Assembly: GCF_003286915.1 (NCBI RefSeq)
Contig: NZ_QMFY01000019.1
Span: 26,372 to 90,371 of the forward strand
DNA length: 64,000 nucleotides
From: Pseudochryseolinea flava
GTDB taxonomy: Bacteria > Bacteroidota > Bacteroidia > Cytophagales > Cyclobacteriaceae
Direction of reading: 5' to 3'
Shown: positions 1-9,139 of the stretch, in pieces
Layout of the letters: every line of letters starts with the position of its first letter
How positions within the stretch are numbered: position 1 is the first letter of the stretch
Made by a program: the position numbers and the translations under genes
The notes under the pieces: model-generated
Told to the model about the DNA's origin: nothing
The model's input: only the letters and a program-made list of their open reading frames with translations
The model's database searches: none

Positions 1-190
1 CGAGTGGTAGCGTTCTGATGTTTGCATGCGTCGACGGTGAGCAGTTTCCCCTCACGCGCTCAAGTTCTTCTTTTCGTCGTGCAGAAAGAATTAAACGAGC
101 GCCTCGTTCAGCAAGTGCATATGCAAGCGCCTCGCCAATACCGGAAGATGCCCCCGTAATCCAAATAACTTTTCCTTGTAAAGATCCCAT
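1..190 (-). CDS. SDR-family oxidoreductase, N-terminal fragment (runs off the left edge)
   Basis: Reading the minus strand from an ATG at 190 gives about 63 residues. They begin [20 protein letters not shown], the Rossmann TGxxxGxG cofactor-binding motif of short-chain dehydrogenases. This is followed by a helix and a second strand ending in LSARRKEEL, where the Arg residues suggest NADP(H) preference. The rest, including the YxxxK active site, lies outside the window, so the substrate cannot be given. A frame on the plus strand over the same bases is a shadow. Confidence 0.85.
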   Translation of the reverse strand, partial: MGSLQGKVIWITGASSGIGEALAYALAERGARLILSARRKEELERVRGNCSPSTHANIRTLPL

Positions 191-240
191 AGTTCAAGTT
201 ACACCATTACCTTACAATGTTAGGAGCAATGGCATGATAG

Positions 241-609
241 TTATTTCTTAAAAATGAAATACACAGCCAAGACAAGAAATAGAAATCCAATCAGGTGATT
301 CATTCGAAAACTCTCGGTCTTAAAAAAGAGTGTTGAGAAGATGAAAAAGACCACAAGCGTGATTACCTCTTGAATTACTTTCAACTGAACCAATGTGAAG
401 GGGCCGCCGTGTTCTTTGAACCCCAATCGGTTTGCAGGTACCTGCAGAATATATTCGAACAACGCAATGCCCCAACTAATTAAAATTACCACAATGAGCG
501 GCAAACTCTGACTCCACTTCATGTCTTTAAATTTCAAATGCCCATACCACGCTAGTGTCATAAAGGCATTGGAAAGAACAAGGAGGAGTATGGTGTAAAA
601 TCCGCGCAT
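241..609 (-). CDS. DMT-like small membrane protein, DUF486 family
   Basis: The 122-residue protein has four hydrophobic segments (about 4-20, 35-52, 82-98, 103-120). It carries the conserved features of the DUF486/DMT family: WYGHLKF near the first loop, and FEYILQVPANRLG followed by LKVIQE in the middle. Family members look like half-size drug/metabolite transporters, but no substrate is established. The gene lies downstream of ettA on the same strand, with a strong inverted repeat between them, so co-transcription is uncertain. Confidence 0.8.
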   Translation of the reverse strand: MRGFYTILLLVLSNAFMTLAWYGHLKFKDMKWSQSLPLIVVILISWGIALFEYILQVPANRLGFKEHGGPFTLVQLKVIQEVITLVVFFIFSTLFFKTESFRMNHLIGFLFLVLAVYFIFKK

Positions 610-623
610 GTTGAGTTGGTTGT

Positions 624-692
624 CGGTTATCAGTTATCTGTTATCGGTTAATGGTAAATCTTGGATCACCGATAACCGATAACTGATAACCG
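624..692. repeat. 24-base inverted repeat between ettA and the DUF486 gene
   Basis: The arms at 624-647 and 669-692 are complementary at 23 of 24 positions (core CGGTTATCAGTTATC), with a 21-base loop. The arms are themselves built from a repeating GTTATC unit. The hairpin sits between two minus-strand genes. It could stop or stabilise ettA mRNA, but no T tract follows it, so it is not a classical terminator. Related GATAAC/CCGAT fragments occur near 9460, 10515 and 10850. Confidence 0.75.
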
Positions 693-696
693 ATAA

Positions 697-2379
697 CTAT
701 TTAACAAGTTTCTTATACTTAATACGATGTGGCGTGTCATCGCCAAGTCGCTTCTTCTTATTTTCTTCGTATTCGCTGAAGCTACCTTCAAACCAGAATA
801 CTTGAGAGTCTCCTTCGAAAGCAAGAATGTGTGTGCAGACGCGATCTAAGAACCAACGGTCGTGGGAAATAATTACCGCGCATCCTGCAAAGTTCTCCAA
901 TGCTTCTTCTAGTGCACGAAGTGTATTTACATCCAAGTCGTTGGTAGGCTCATCAAGGAGGAGAAGATTTCCGCCTTGGCGCAACGCTATGGCTAGGTGC
1001 ACACGGTTACGCATACCACCGGAAAGTTCTTTTACTTTCTTCTGTTGGTCGTTGCCGTTGAAGTTGAATTTTCCAACGTAAGCGCGTGAGTTAAGCGTTT
1101 TGCCACCCATCTCGATCAATTCATTCCCGCCGGTAATTGCCTGCCAAACTGAATCCTCTGGCTTCAAGTCGTCGTGCTCCTGATCTACGTATGCGATCTG
1201 TACAGTTTCACCAACTTCAAAACTTCCCGCATCTGGCTGCTCTTTGCCGATGATCATTTTAAACAATGTCGTCTTACCCGCGCCGTTCGGTCCGATAATA
1301 CCTACAATGCCCGCTGGTGGAAGCGAGAACGTTAAATTCTCGTACAGCAACTTATCGCCATAACCTTTTGCTACACCTTTTGCTTCAATTACCTTGTTAC
1401 CAAGTCGCGGTCCAGGCGGAATAAACAATTCTAATTTGTCTTCTTTCTCTCTGGTTTCTTGACTTAAGAGTTTTTCGTATGCGCTAAGACGAGCTTTACC
1501 TTTTGCTTGTCTTCCTTTTGGATTCATGCGCACCCACTCCAACTCGCGTTCGAGGGCCTTCTGACGTTTCGATTCTGATTTTTCTTCTTGCGCTAAACGC
1601 TTTTGTTTCTGGTCGAGCCACGAAGAATAATTTCCTTTCCATGGAATACCTTCGCCGCGGTCAAGTTCGAGGATCCAACCCGCAACGTTATCAAGGAAGT
1701 AACGATCGTGGGTCACGGCGATAACAGTTCCTTTGTATTGTTTCAAGTGCTGCTCTAGCCAATGTACTGACTCTGCGTCTAAGTGGTTGGTAGGTTCATC
1801 AAGAAGGAGAACATCTGGTTCTTTTAACAAGAGGCGGCAAAGCGCTACACGTCTTTTCTCACCACCTGAGAGGTGCTCAACTTTTGCATCCGGAGGAGGG
1901 CAGCGAAGCGCGTCCATTGCGCGTTCAAGTTTGTGATCAAGATCCCAAGCGCCAACAGCATCAAGTTTCTCCTGAATCTCGCCTTGCTTGGTGATGAGTT
2001 TATCCATTGCATCTGGATCTTCCATCACCGCTGGGTCAGCAAACTTTTCGTTGATCGCTTCAAATTCTTTTAGCAAAGAGATTGTTTCATGCGCACCTTC
2101 TTCGACAATTTCTTTTACTGTTTTTGTCTTGTCAAGCTGCGGCTCTTGTTCCAGTAGCCCAACCGTGAACGAAAGGTCTGATACGACCTCGCCTTGGAAT
2201 TCTTTATCGATTCCTGCGATAATGCGGAGAAGAGAAGATTTTCCTGAACCGTTAAGACCTAAAACACCAATTTTAGCGCCGTAAAAGAAGGAGAGGTAGA
2301 TATTTTTTAAAACTTGTTTGCTGGGCGGATAAATCTTATTGACGCCCGCCATTGAGAAAATAATTTTTTCGTCTGCCAT
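697..2379 (-). CDS. ettA: Energy-dependent translational throttle protein EttA (ABC-F ATPase)
   Basis: The 560-residue soluble protein has two ABC ATPase domains and no membrane segment. In domain 1, Walker A (GLNGSGKSS) is at 41-49, the signature LSGGEKRR at about 170 and Walker B LLLDEPTNHLD at 191-201. In domain 2, Walker A (GPNGAGKTT) is at about 363, the signature LSGGMRNR at about 452 and Walker B near 472-483. The charged linker at about 250-310 is the P-site tRNA interaction motif of ABC-F proteins. Length and the start MADEKIIFSM match EttA, which binds the ribosomal E site and couples translation to ATP/ADP level. Confidence 0.95.
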   Translation of the reverse strand: MADEKIIFSMAGVNKIYPPSKQVLKNIYLSFFYGAKIGVLGLNGSGKSSLLRIIAGIDKEFQGEVVSDLSFTVGLLEQEPQLDKTKTVKEIVEEGAHETISLLKEFEAINEKFADPAVMEDPDAMDKLITKQGEIQEKLDAVGAWDLDHKLERAMDALRCPPPDAKVEHLSGGEKRRVALCRLLLKEPDVLLLDEPTNHLDAESVHWLEQHLKQYKGTVIAVTHDRYFLDNVAGWILELDRGEGIPWKGNYSSWLDQKQKRLAQEEKSESKRQKALERELEWVRMNPKGRQAKGKARLSAYEKLLSQETREKEDKLELFIPPGPRLGNKVIEAKGVAKGYGDKLLYENLTFSLPPAGIVGIIGPNGAGKTTLFKMIIGKEQPDAGSFEVGETVQIAYVDQEHDDLKPEDSVWQAITGGNELIEMGGKTLNSRAYVGKFNFNGNDQQKKVKELSGGMRNRVHLAIALRQGGNLLLLDEPTNDLDVNTLRALEEALENFAGCAVIISHDRWFLDRVCTHILAFEGDSQVFWFEGSFSEYEENKKKRLGDDTPHRIKYKKLVK

Positions 2380-2638
2380 GAGTTATATATGAAATCTTGA
2401 ATGATCAGGAGCGTAAGAGGTCTACAAATGACCAAAATTCTAGTAACACTCTTTAATAATCTGAATTGGGCGCAATATGGGCTGTTTTCGTTATTTAAGG
2501 AATACTGGACTGGAATAAAAATGTAAAATGCGCCGTGATGGCCAGAAAATTGTGCTTAGTGGTTACCCTTAAACCATTGTCAAGATGAAGCTTTAATTGG
2601 TCAACCGACGGGAGTTTCCGTCTTTCGGTAGAGGGGGG
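2380..2638. other. Intergenic stretch between ettA and the DUF2795 gene
   Basis: This is the divergent region between ettA (minus) and the plus-strand gene at 2697. I see no coding frame. The only clear signal is the promoter just to its right. No good promoter for ettA was recognised by eye. Confidence 0.5.
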
Positions 2639-2668
2639 TTGACTCTTGATGATTTAATTTTATTTTTG
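2639..2668 (+). promoter_or_regulatory. Bacteroidota-type promoter for the DUF2795 gene
   Basis: TTG at 2639-2641, a 19-base gap, then TATTTTTG at 2661-2668. This is an exact match to the TTG-N19-TAnnTTTG pattern. An unusually strong ribosome-binding site, AGGAGG, follows at 2681-2686, ahead of the ATG at 2697. Confidence 0.75.
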
Positions 2669-2696
2669 CGGAAAATTAAAAGGAGGAAATTACGCT

Positions 2697-2918
2697 ATGT
2701 ATTGGACCCTTGAACTTGCATCCTACCTCGAAGATGCGCCATGGCCTGCAACCAAAGATGAACTGATCGACTACTCTATCCGTTCGGGCGCCCCACTTGA
2801 AGTCGTGGAAAACCTCCAGGAACTTGAAGATGACGGACAACCTTATGAGAGTATCGAGGAAATTTGGCCGGACTATCCAACGAAAGAGGATTTCTTCTTC
2901 AATGAAGATGAATACTAA
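2697..2918 (+). CDS. DUF2795 family protein
   Basis: A 73-residue acidic protein beginning MYWTLELASYLEDAPWPATK. The pattern (WPATKxELIDYSIRSGAP, then ENLQELEDDGxxYESIEEIWPDY) is that of the small DUF2795 proteins common in Bacteroidota, thought to form a compact helical domain of unknown role. It has its own promoter, a strong Shine-Dalgarno sequence and a terminator directly after it. It is therefore a single-gene, probably highly expressed unit. Confidence 0.85.
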   Translation: MYWTLELASYLEDAPWPATKDELIDYSIRSGAPLEVVENLQELEDDGQPYESIEEIWPDYPTKEDFFFNEDEY

Positions 2919-2950
2919 AAGGTAGAAATACCATTTTCCCTGAAAGAATA

Positions 2951-2981
2951 CAAAGCCAGCTATGCTGGCTTTGCTGTTTTT
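2951..2981 (+). terminator. Rho-independent terminator after the DUF2795 gene
   Basis: A perfect 10-base stem, CAAAGCCAGC / GCTGGCTTTG with loop TAT, is followed by CTGTTTTTTG. Its left arm overlaps the ispD stop codon at 2960-2962 on the other strand, so the hairpin may serve both converging genes. Confidence 0.85.
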
Positions 2982-3652
2982 TGAGACTGAAGATATGCTT
3001 CCGCAAAAACTAAGTCCTCTGGCGTCGTCACTTTGATATTATCGTAACTGCCCTCAAACAATGTGATGCTATGTCCACCACGCTCCGCTACGCTTGCATC
3101 ATCCGTGAGTTGAAGATCTTCCTCCATCTCATAGGCGCGCTTGATAAGTGCTACTTTAAATGTTTGAGGTGTCTGGATTAATTTAAACTTGGTTCGATCC
3201 AGCGCTTTCGTACCGCCCTGTTGAACTTCTCGAATTGACTCCTTTAAGTTAACCGCTGCAACGGCACTATTCTCCTTTTCAGCAATGCGAAAGGATTGAT
3301 CAATTACTGTGGCGGAAACCAGTGGGCGGACACCATCGTGAATGGCAACCAATCCGTCTCCTTCAATCTTGGCCAGTCCACGCTTTACCGACTGGAATCG
3401 TGTAGCTCCCCCTTGCTGGAGAACAACCGGTCGGTTAAAATGATGTCGCTCACAAAGCGATGTCCATGTCGAAAAATCTTCTTGAGGCAATACCAGAATG
3501 ACTTGAATCGTGCTCGAATACGCGTAAAACGCATTGATCGTGTGCATTAAAATGGGTAAGCCATCAATCGCAATAAACTGCTTCGGCAGTGCGCTACCCA
3601 TTCGCGTTCCCTTACCGCCCGCTACAATCAAGGCATATTCTGGATTCTTCAT
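2960..3652 (-). CDS. ispD: 2-C-methyl-D-erythritol 4-phosphate cytidylyltransferase
   Basis: A 230-residue soluble enzyme. It transfers CMP from CTP to MEP in the non-mevalonate isoprenoid pathway. The N-terminal nucleotide loop AGGKGTRMGSALPKQF (about 11-26) and the central HDGVRPLV motif (about 104-111) are those of IspD, as is the C-terminal stretch YDNIKVTTPEDL. Length fits the family. It stands alone between queA (same strand, upstream, with its terminator in between) and the convergent DUF2795 gene. Confidence 0.95.
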   Translation of the reverse strand: MKNPEYALIVAGGKGTRMGSALPKQFIAIDGLPILMHTINAFYAYSSTIQVILVLPQEDFSTWTSLCERHHFNRPVVLQQGGATRFQSVKRGLAKIEGDGLVAIHDGVRPLVSATVIDQSFRIAEKENSAVAAVNLKESIREVQQGGTKALDRTKFKLIQTPQTFKVALIKRAYEMEEDLQLTDDASVAERGGHSITLFEGSYDNIKVTTPEDLVFAEAYLQSQKTAKPA

Positions 3653-3713
3653 AAATGTATTTTATAAAGGTAAATCATCGCAATAGACTTTACACATGTC
3701 GTGTAACATCCAT

Positions 3714-3740
3714 AAAAAAAGCCAACCGTTAAGGCTGGCT
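3714..3740 (-). terminator. Terminator after queA
   Basis: On the minus strand the stem AGCCAGCC / GGTTGGCT (one G-U pair, loop TTAAC) is followed by a run of seven T. It lies 24 bases past the queA stop codon and upstream of ispD. Confidence 0.85.
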
Positions 3741-3763
3741 CTATAAAAACCTGTGATAACTCC

Positions 3764-4810
3764 TTAGATGATAAGCATCGCGTCGCCATACGTGAGAAAT
3801 TTGTATTTCTCCTTTTTAGCAACCTTATATGCTTCTGTAATCAATTCATAACCTCCGAAAGCTGAAGCCATCATCAACAAAGTTGATTCAGGCATGTGGA
3901 AGTTTGTGATCATTGCATTGCAAATTTTGAAGTCATATGGCGGGAAAATGAACTTGTCTGTCCATCCTTCACGTGCTTTTAAGCGATTCGTAGCCGATAC
4001 TGCCGACTCAAGTGCACGCATGGTGGTTGTACCAATAGCACACACTTTATTTTTGTTATCCAATGCCTTGTTAACGATGTCAACAGCCTCGTTGCTCACG
4101 ATGAAATTCTCAGAATCCATCTTGTGCTTCGTCAAATCTTCTACATCTACCGGACGGAATGTTCCTAAGCCGATGTGCAACGTAATAAACGCCATGTCAA
4201 CACCGCGTAATTGTAAACGCTTTAGCAGTTGACGTGTAAAGTGAAGACCTGCTGTTGGTGCAGAAACCGCACCTTTATTCTTCGCAAAGATGGTTTGGAA
4301 ACGCTCCTTGTCTTCTGACTTAACTTTTCTCTTGATGTACTTCGGAAGCGGCGTTTCGCCCAGTGTTTCAACAACTTTATCGAATGCTGCAGAATCACCG
4401 TCGAATAAGAAACGAATGGTTCTTCCACGGGAGGTCGTGTTGTCGATCACCTCGGCCACAAGATCACCATTGCCGAAGTAAAGTTTATTACCCACACGAA
4501 TTTTACGGGCAGGATCAACCAACACATCCCAAAGGTGCATATCAGCATTTAACTCGCGGAGGAGAAATACTTCGATTTTTGCACCGGTCTTTTCTTTACG
4601 ACCATATAATCGGGCAGGAAACACCATTGTGTCATTTCCAACCATTACGTCGCCTTCTCCAAAATACTCCACGATATCTTTGAAGACCTTATGTTCGATC
4701 TTTCCGGTGTCCTTATGAACCACCATCAACCGAGACTCGTCACGGTTTTCTGCGGGATCCAAGGCAATAAGACTATTGGGGAGTTCAAATTTGAATTCGG
4801 ATAACTTCAT
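3764..4810 (-). CDS. queA: S-adenosylmethionine:tRNA ribosyltransferase-isomerase
   Basis: A 348-residue enzyme of queuosine synthesis that moves the ribosyl group of SAM onto 7-aminomethyl-7-deazaguanine in tRNA. Family signatures seen: the N-terminus [23 protein letters not shown] (about 56-69), AGLHFT (about 187), [11 protein letters not shown] (about 210) and the C-terminal [17 protein letters not shown]. Length matches QueA. It has its own terminator at the 3' end and is divergent from the ABC permease gene. Confidence 0.95.
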   Translation of the reverse strand: MKLSEFKFELPNSLIALDPAENRDESRLMVVHKDTGKIEHKVFKDIVEYFGEGDVMVGNDTMVFPARLYGRKEKTGAKIEVFLLRELNADMHLWDVLVDPARKIRVGNKLYFGNGDLVAEVIDNTTSRGRTIRFLFDGDSAAFDKVVETLGETPLPKYIKRKVKSEDKERFQTIFAKNKGAVSAPTAGLHFTRQLLKRLQLRGVDMAFITLHIGLGTFRPVDVEDLTKHKMDSENFIVSNEAVDIVNKALDNKNKVCAIGTTTMRALESAVSATNRLKAREGWTDKFIFPPYDFKICNAMITNFHMPESTLLMMASAFGGYELITEAYKVAKKEKYKFLTYGDAMLII

Positions 4811-4859
4811 ATTCGGTAAAGCAAAGTACGCCCAATTAAGGGTAGAATTTTAGCGGTTG

Positions 4860-4892
4860 CAAAAATAAGCCAACAATTGGCTTTTGCGACAA
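4860..4892 (-). promoter_or_regulatory. Candidate queA promoter with an internal palindrome
   Basis: On the minus strand TTG (4890-4892) is followed after 22 bases by TATTTTTG (4860-4867), an exact TAnnTTTG box with a slightly long spacer. The spacer holds a perfect inverted repeat, AAGCCAA-CAA-TTGGCTT (4867-4883), a possible repressor site or leader hairpin. No experimental support. Confidence 0.45.
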
Positions 4893-5030
4893 AACATCGT
4901 CCTTTTTTTCCTTACGATATGCAAAGGCGATAAATCCTGTAACAAAAACGCCCTTTTTTAGTCATTACCGGTAATTTGTTTCGCCTACCGTCGACTAACT
5001 TTAACCAAAAGCGCGCGATACCATTGTCCC

Positions 5031-6293
5031 ATGAAGACGTTAAACCAGATTTTTGAAAGCTTTCGATTTGCCTGGAAGGCCCTCAAGTCGAACATCTTAA
5101 GAACCGTGTTATCTCTTTTAGGGGTTACGGTCGGCATTTTTGCCATTATCGCCGTGCTCACGCTCGTAGATTCTCTCGAAAAGAATATTAAAGACAGCTT
5201 GAATTTCCTCGGCACCGACGTAATCTATGTTGACAAATGGCCATTCACAGCCGATGCCTCTGGTGAATATCGTTGGTGGGACTTCTGGATGAGACCCAAC
5301 CCCTCTTACCGTGAATTTGAAACGCTACGCGAGTCGATGAAACATCAAAGTGGTATCACCATTTTCGCGGGCCGTGGAAATCAGGTCGTCAAATACGGAA
5401 GTAACAGTATTGATGAAGCGCGTCTGCAAGGTGGCGATCATGGATATAATACCGTATTCGAAGTTAACGTGGAAAACGGTCGATACTTCACGCCCGAAGA
5501 AATTGAGTCTGGTAGAAATGTTACCCTTATCGGACATGAAATCGTACAGTCCCTTTTCAAAGGAGAGGATCCTATCGGAAAGGTAGTGAAGATTAAAAAC
5601 CTCAAGTATGTCGTTATTGGAACGATTAAAAAGGAGGGCGAAAGCTTTTTGGGAACACCCAGTAACGACTTCACGGCAATTATTCCCTATCAGTCTTTCC
5701 GTAGGCTATTTCAAACAGGAAGCGGAGCATGGGATGAACTCACATCACGTATTGGTGTAAAAGGTTATGAAGATGATATCGGATTGGTTGAGCTCGAAAA
5801 CGAATTGCGTGGTATGCTTCGCGTTCGTCGTGGATTGAGCCCTACCGAGAAAGATAACTTCGCCTTGAATCGCCCTGAAGCCATTGCCAACATCATCGGC
5901 GGTATCTTCGATGGACTGAGCCTTGCTGGGTGGATCATTGGAGGATTCTCCATTCTCGTCGGTGGATTCGGCATTGCCAACATCATGTTCGTCTCCGTAA
6001 AAGAGCGTACTCCAATCATCGGACTACAAAAATCAATGGGTGCGAAAAATTACTTCATCTTATTCCAATTCCTGTTTGAAGCAGTTTTCTTATGCCTCAT
6101 CGGTGGTATGTGTGGTTTATTGTTGGTTTTCCCAGTTACCCTCATTCCAATGGGCAGTTTGGTCGTAACGCTTTCCATTCAGAATATCATACTTGGCCTA
6201 GGTGTATCCACTGCTATTGGATTGATTTGCGGAATTATTCCAGCTGCCCTTGCCGCAAGATTAGATCCTGTGGCTGCGCTGCGGGCGACGTAG
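5031..6293 (+). CDS. ABC transporter permease, MacB/FtsX type
   Basis: The 420-residue inner-membrane protein has an N-terminal membrane segment (about 23-45, LRTVLSLLGVTVGIFAIIAV) and a periplasmic MacB-like core domain (about 50-265). Three C-terminal helices follow (about 300-325, 340-365, 375-400). The motif RTPIIGLQKSMGAK in the loop after helix 2 is the FtsX-domain signature. Such permeases pair with a separate ATPase to power efflux or lipoprotein/peptide transport. No ATPase gene is adjacent, so the partner must be encoded elsewhere. Confidence 0.85.
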   Translation: MKTLNQIFESFRFAWKALKSNILRTVLSLLGVTVGIFAIIAVLTLVDSLEKNIKDSLNFLGTDVIYVDKWPFTADASGEYRWWDFWMRPNPSYREFETLRESMKHQSGITIFAGRGNQVVKYGSNSIDEARLQGGDHGYNTVFEVNVENGRYFTPEEIESGRNVTLIGHEIVQSLFKGEDPIGKVVKIKNLKYVVIGTIKKEGESFLGTPSNDFTAIIPYQSFRRLFQTGSGAWDELTSRIGVKGYEDDIGLVELENELRGMLRVRRGLSPTEKDNFALNRPEAIANIIGGIFDGLSLAGWIIGGFSILVGGFGIANIMFVSVKERTPIIGLQKSMGAKNYFILFQFLFEAVFLCLIGGMCGLLLVFPVTLIPMGSLVVTLSIQNIILGLGVSTAIGLICGIIPAALAARLDPVAALRAT

Positions 6294-6693
6294 TGAAATA
6301 AAGGGCTATGAGTTGCGAGTTATTAGTGCCCGGAGAAAGTATTTTCATAGCGGCCCAAAAAGCTGATCGCACTTACTCTTATCAACTTTTTGAATGTGCT
6401 ACTGAGTCCGTCTGGATTAGTTCATGCATCATCCTCTGCTTACTTTTCTTTTTGCTTCCCCAAATAGAAAAGTAACAAAAGAAAAAGGGGAAACTTAAAC
6501 ATGCTGCCCATCGCACATGCCGGGGCTCCCCGCGTTTAAGTTGGGCCACCGCGCGCACGCTCTATCAAATTTTAATTTTTTAGAGACAAGCCTCTCTTTT
6601 TTAAGCACTTCAAAAACCGTCTATTAGTTTCGAGCCACGAGGGATATTTTTTGGCCGGACTGATTGCCATTTTCCGTTTAACCTGGTGAAAAT
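6294..6693. other. Long intergenic stretch downstream of the ABC permease and recA
   Basis: About 400 bases between convergent genes with no credible coding frame. The centre (6442-6560) holds a structured element listed separately. The rest shows no signal I can name. Confidence 0.5.
6442..6560. repeat. Structured intergenic element (two nested inverted repeats)
   Basis: ACTTTTCT (6442-6449) pairs with AGAAAAGT (6466-6473) around TTGCTTCCCC. Then AACTTAAAC (6492-6500) pairs with GTTTAAGTT (6534-6542) around a GC-rich core containing GCCGGGGCTCCCCGC. The base composition differs from its A/T-rich surroundings. From memory, similar sequences occur as dispersed intergenic elements in Bacteroidota genomes; I cannot confirm copy number here. 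Confidence 0.5.
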
Positions 6694-6694
6694 G

Positions 6695-6719
6695 AAAAAA
6701 GCACCAGTTTCCCAGTGCT
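6695..6719 (-). terminator. Terminator after recA
   Basis: On the minus strand AGCACTGG-GAAA-CTGGTGCT (two wobble pairs, stable GAAA tetraloop) is followed by a T6 run. It lies 37 bases past the recA stop. Confidence 0.85.
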
Positions 6720-6755
6720 TTCTTCTATTACGATATAGTATATAAGGAACAGATT

Positions 6756-7790
6756 TTATTCTGCTTCTTTTTCTTCGAGTACTTTCTTCGCTTCGTCGCC
6801 GGCGAGGGTTTCTTTGATTTTCTTTTCTAACTCGTCCAACAACTCTGGGTTGTCCTCAATGAGTTGTTTTACAGCATCGCGACCTTGGCCTAGCTTGTTT
6901 CCATTGTAAGAGAACCAAGAACCTGATTTCTGGATAACGTTCAACTCAACACCTAAGTCAATAATTTCACCTGATTTGGAAATACCACGACCATACATGA
7001 TGTCGAACTCGACCACTTTAAACGGCGGTGCTACTTTGTTTTTCACCACTTTTACCTTCACGCGGTTTCCTGTAATGTCGTCAGCAGCTTCTTTGATTTG
7101 CCCGATACGACGAATATCCAAACGAACTGATGCGTAGAATTTCAAAGCATTACCACCCGTGGTTGTTTCTGGGTTTCCAAACATTACGCCGATCTTCTCG
7201 CGAAGCTGGTTGATGAAAATACAAGAGCAACCTGTTTTGCTGATCGTTCCCGTAAGTTTTCTCAACGCTTGCGACATCAAACGCGCTTGAAGTCCCATTT
7301 TACTTTCACCCATTTCGCCTTCAAGTTCCCCTTTCGGAACAAGTGCTGCTACTGAGTCAATAACAATGATGTCGATTGCTCCAGAACGAATTAAATGATC
7401 TGCAATTTCGAGTGCTTGCTCTCCATTGTCTGGCTGAGAAATCAATAAATTCTCGGTGTCGATACCTAATTTCTCTGCATAAGATTTATCAAAAGCGTGT
7501 TCCGCATCAATAAACGCTGCAAGACCACCTCTGCGCTGAGCTTCAGCTATACAGTGCATGGTTAGCGTCGTTTTACCAGATGATTCAGGGCCATAGATCT
7601 CCGTAATTCTTCCCTTTGGAATACCACCAATACCCAATGCAATATCCAATCCTAGTGAACCCGTAGAAATTGAAGCGATGTCAACTACCTTTTCATCGCT
7701 AAGTTTCATCACCGTGCCTTTGCCATACGTCTTGTCAAGTTTGTCTAAGGTTAACTGAAGTGCCTTCAGTTTTTCTTTTGCGTCGCTCAT
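6756..7790 (-). CDS. recA: Recombinase RecA
   Basis: A 344-residue ATPase for homologous recombination and SOS induction. Walker [10 protein letters not shown] is at 67-75, Walker B-like [12 protein letters not shown] at about 140-151 and the DNA-binding loop 2 region [21 protein letters not shown] near 195-215. The acidic C-terminal tail ([16 protein letters not shown]) is typical. The gene is monocistronic, with a terminator at its 3' end. I saw no LexA-type operator upstream, but the Bacteroidota SOS box is not one I can recognise by eye. Confidence 0.98.
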   Translation of the reverse strand: MSDAKEKLKALQLTLDKLDKTYGKGTVMKLSDEKVVDIASISTGSLGLDIALGIGGIPKGRITEIYGPESSGKTTLTMHCIAEAQRRGGLAAFIDAEHAFDKSYAEKLGIDTENLLISQPDNGEQALEIADHLIRSGAIDIIVIDSVAALVPKGELEGEMGESKMGLQARLMSQALRKLTGTISKTGCSCIFINQLREKIGVMFGNPETTTGGNALKFYASVRLDIRRIGQIKEAADDITGNRVKVKVVKNKVAPPFKVVEFDIMYGRGISKSGEIIDLGVELNVIQKSGSWFSYNGNKLGQGRDAVKQLIEDNPELLDELEKKIKETLAGDEAKKVLEEKEAE

Positions 7791-8089
7791 GTGTTTGTTT
7801 TATTAACTCTTATGTTCAATCAACAACTTCTTGTTGAAAACGATTATCAACGATGTACTAATCAATTTAGGTTGTTCAAAGAAATAAACTAATTTAATTA
7901 GTTGCAAGTATTCAGCTGATTTTGTTGTGTTTAGCCTTTTTATGAGACCTCAACTTGTCTGGTTGTCATCCCTGATTTCTTGCGCTGTAATAACAATTCG
8001 AAGGTAGCACAGTTTTGTGACAACTAGTGTCAAACGTTTTTATATTGCGGGATTGTCGGGAAAATTATGAAGCGTATTGTCTGGAAAAC
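7791..8089. other. Divergent promoter region between recA and the metallopeptidase gene
   Basis: A 299-base A/T-rich spacer. It contains CAACAACTTCTTGTTG and related CAAC/GTTG half-sites near 7822-7860 that could be operator elements, but no exact TAnnTTTG box on either strand. A GTG at 8027 would extend the plus-strand gene by 21 residues that do not look conserved. Confidence 0.4.
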
Positions 8090-9139
8090 ATGAAAGGCAA
8101 AATCAAAAAATGGATTAAACGGGCGTTGTGGGGATTGCTGGGTGTGATTGCCATTCTTGTTCTGATCTATTGGGAACTCGTGAGTTATGGCGTTCAGCAG
8201 GGATACGGACAAATGAACATCATCTGGAATGCCCGGCCGGTAGAAGAGTTCCTTGCCGATCCCAATTTTCCTGATTCTTTGAAAGCACGCCTGAACCTCA
8301 TTCAAGATGTAAGACGCTTTGCTACGGATTCACTAGGATTAAAAGATACCGAGAACTATAAAACCATGTATGATCAAAAAGGTGAAGAGATCATGTGGGT
8401 GGTGATGGCGAGCGAACCATTTGAATTGAAACATAAGGAGTGGAAGTTTCCGGTGATCGGTTCAGTGCCCTACAAAGGTTTTTTTAATAAGGAACGCGCT
8501 TTTACCTTGAAGCAGTCACTCGAAAAGGAAGGGTTCGATGTGATCGTTCGAAATCCTGGTGGGTGGTCCACGCTGGGATGGTTCACCGATCCAATCTTAA
8601 GTAAGATGCTGAATAGGAGTGAAGGTGACCTAGCAAACCTTATTATTCATGAAATGTCGCATGCAACCATCTTTGTCAAAGACAGCATCGACTTCAATGA
8701 AAACCTCGCCACGTTCATCGGTGATCGTGGTGCAGAGAGATTTCTTATCGCCAAGTATGGTGAAGGATCAAAAGAATATCGCGATTACATCAATGAAGAT
8801 AAAGACTATGTAAAATATGTCAATCATATGCTGCGTGGCGCGCATGCGCTGGATAGTATTTACAAGAGCATGAGGACAGAAGATCCTGTCGAACAGAAGA
8901 AGCGGATCAAGAATGAAACGATAAAAATGATTGTAACGGCGCTTGATACATTAACGTTGGATCTGAACAAGAAGCCATCGGAACGCTTCAAGGAAAAATT
9001 ACCAAACAATGCCTACTTCATGAACTTTCGGCAATACCAGGCAAAGCAAAATGATTTTTGGGAAGAATATAATGGTGCATTCGGGGGAGACTTGAAAAAG
9101 TACATAGCACATTTGAGTACACGATATCCTTTTCTTTGA
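8090..9139 (+). CDS. Membrane-anchored zinc aminopeptidase-like protein (PF10023 type)
   Basis: A 349-residue protein from the ATG at 8090. An N-terminal signal anchor (IKRALWGLLGVIAILVLIYW, about residues 8-28) is followed by a YGxxQGYGQMNII segment and the zinc site HEMSH at 187-191, with the third ligand Glu in ENLATF (about 204). FIGDRGAERF just after it is also characteristic. These are the marks of the putative aminopeptidase family PF10023. A GTG start at 8027 is possible, but it would put 21 extra polar residues before the anchor. The substrate is unknown. Confidence 0.85.
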   Translation: MKGKIKKWIKRALWGLLGVIAILVLIYWELVSYGVQQGYGQMNIIWNARPVEEFLADPNFPDSLKARLNLIQDVRRFATDSLGLKDTENYKTMYDQKGEEIMWVVMASEPFELKHKEWKFPVIGSVPYKGFFNKERAFTLKQSLEKEGFDVIVRNPGGWSTLGWFTDPILSKMLNRSEGDLANLIIHEMSHATIFVKDSIDFNENLATFIGDRGAERFLIAKYGEGSKEYRDYINEDKDYVKYVNHMLRGAHALDSIYKSMRTEDPVEQKKRIKNETIKMIVTALDTLTLDLNKKPSERFKEKLPNNAYFMNFRQYQAKQNDFWEEYNGAFGGDLKKYIAHLSTRYPFL

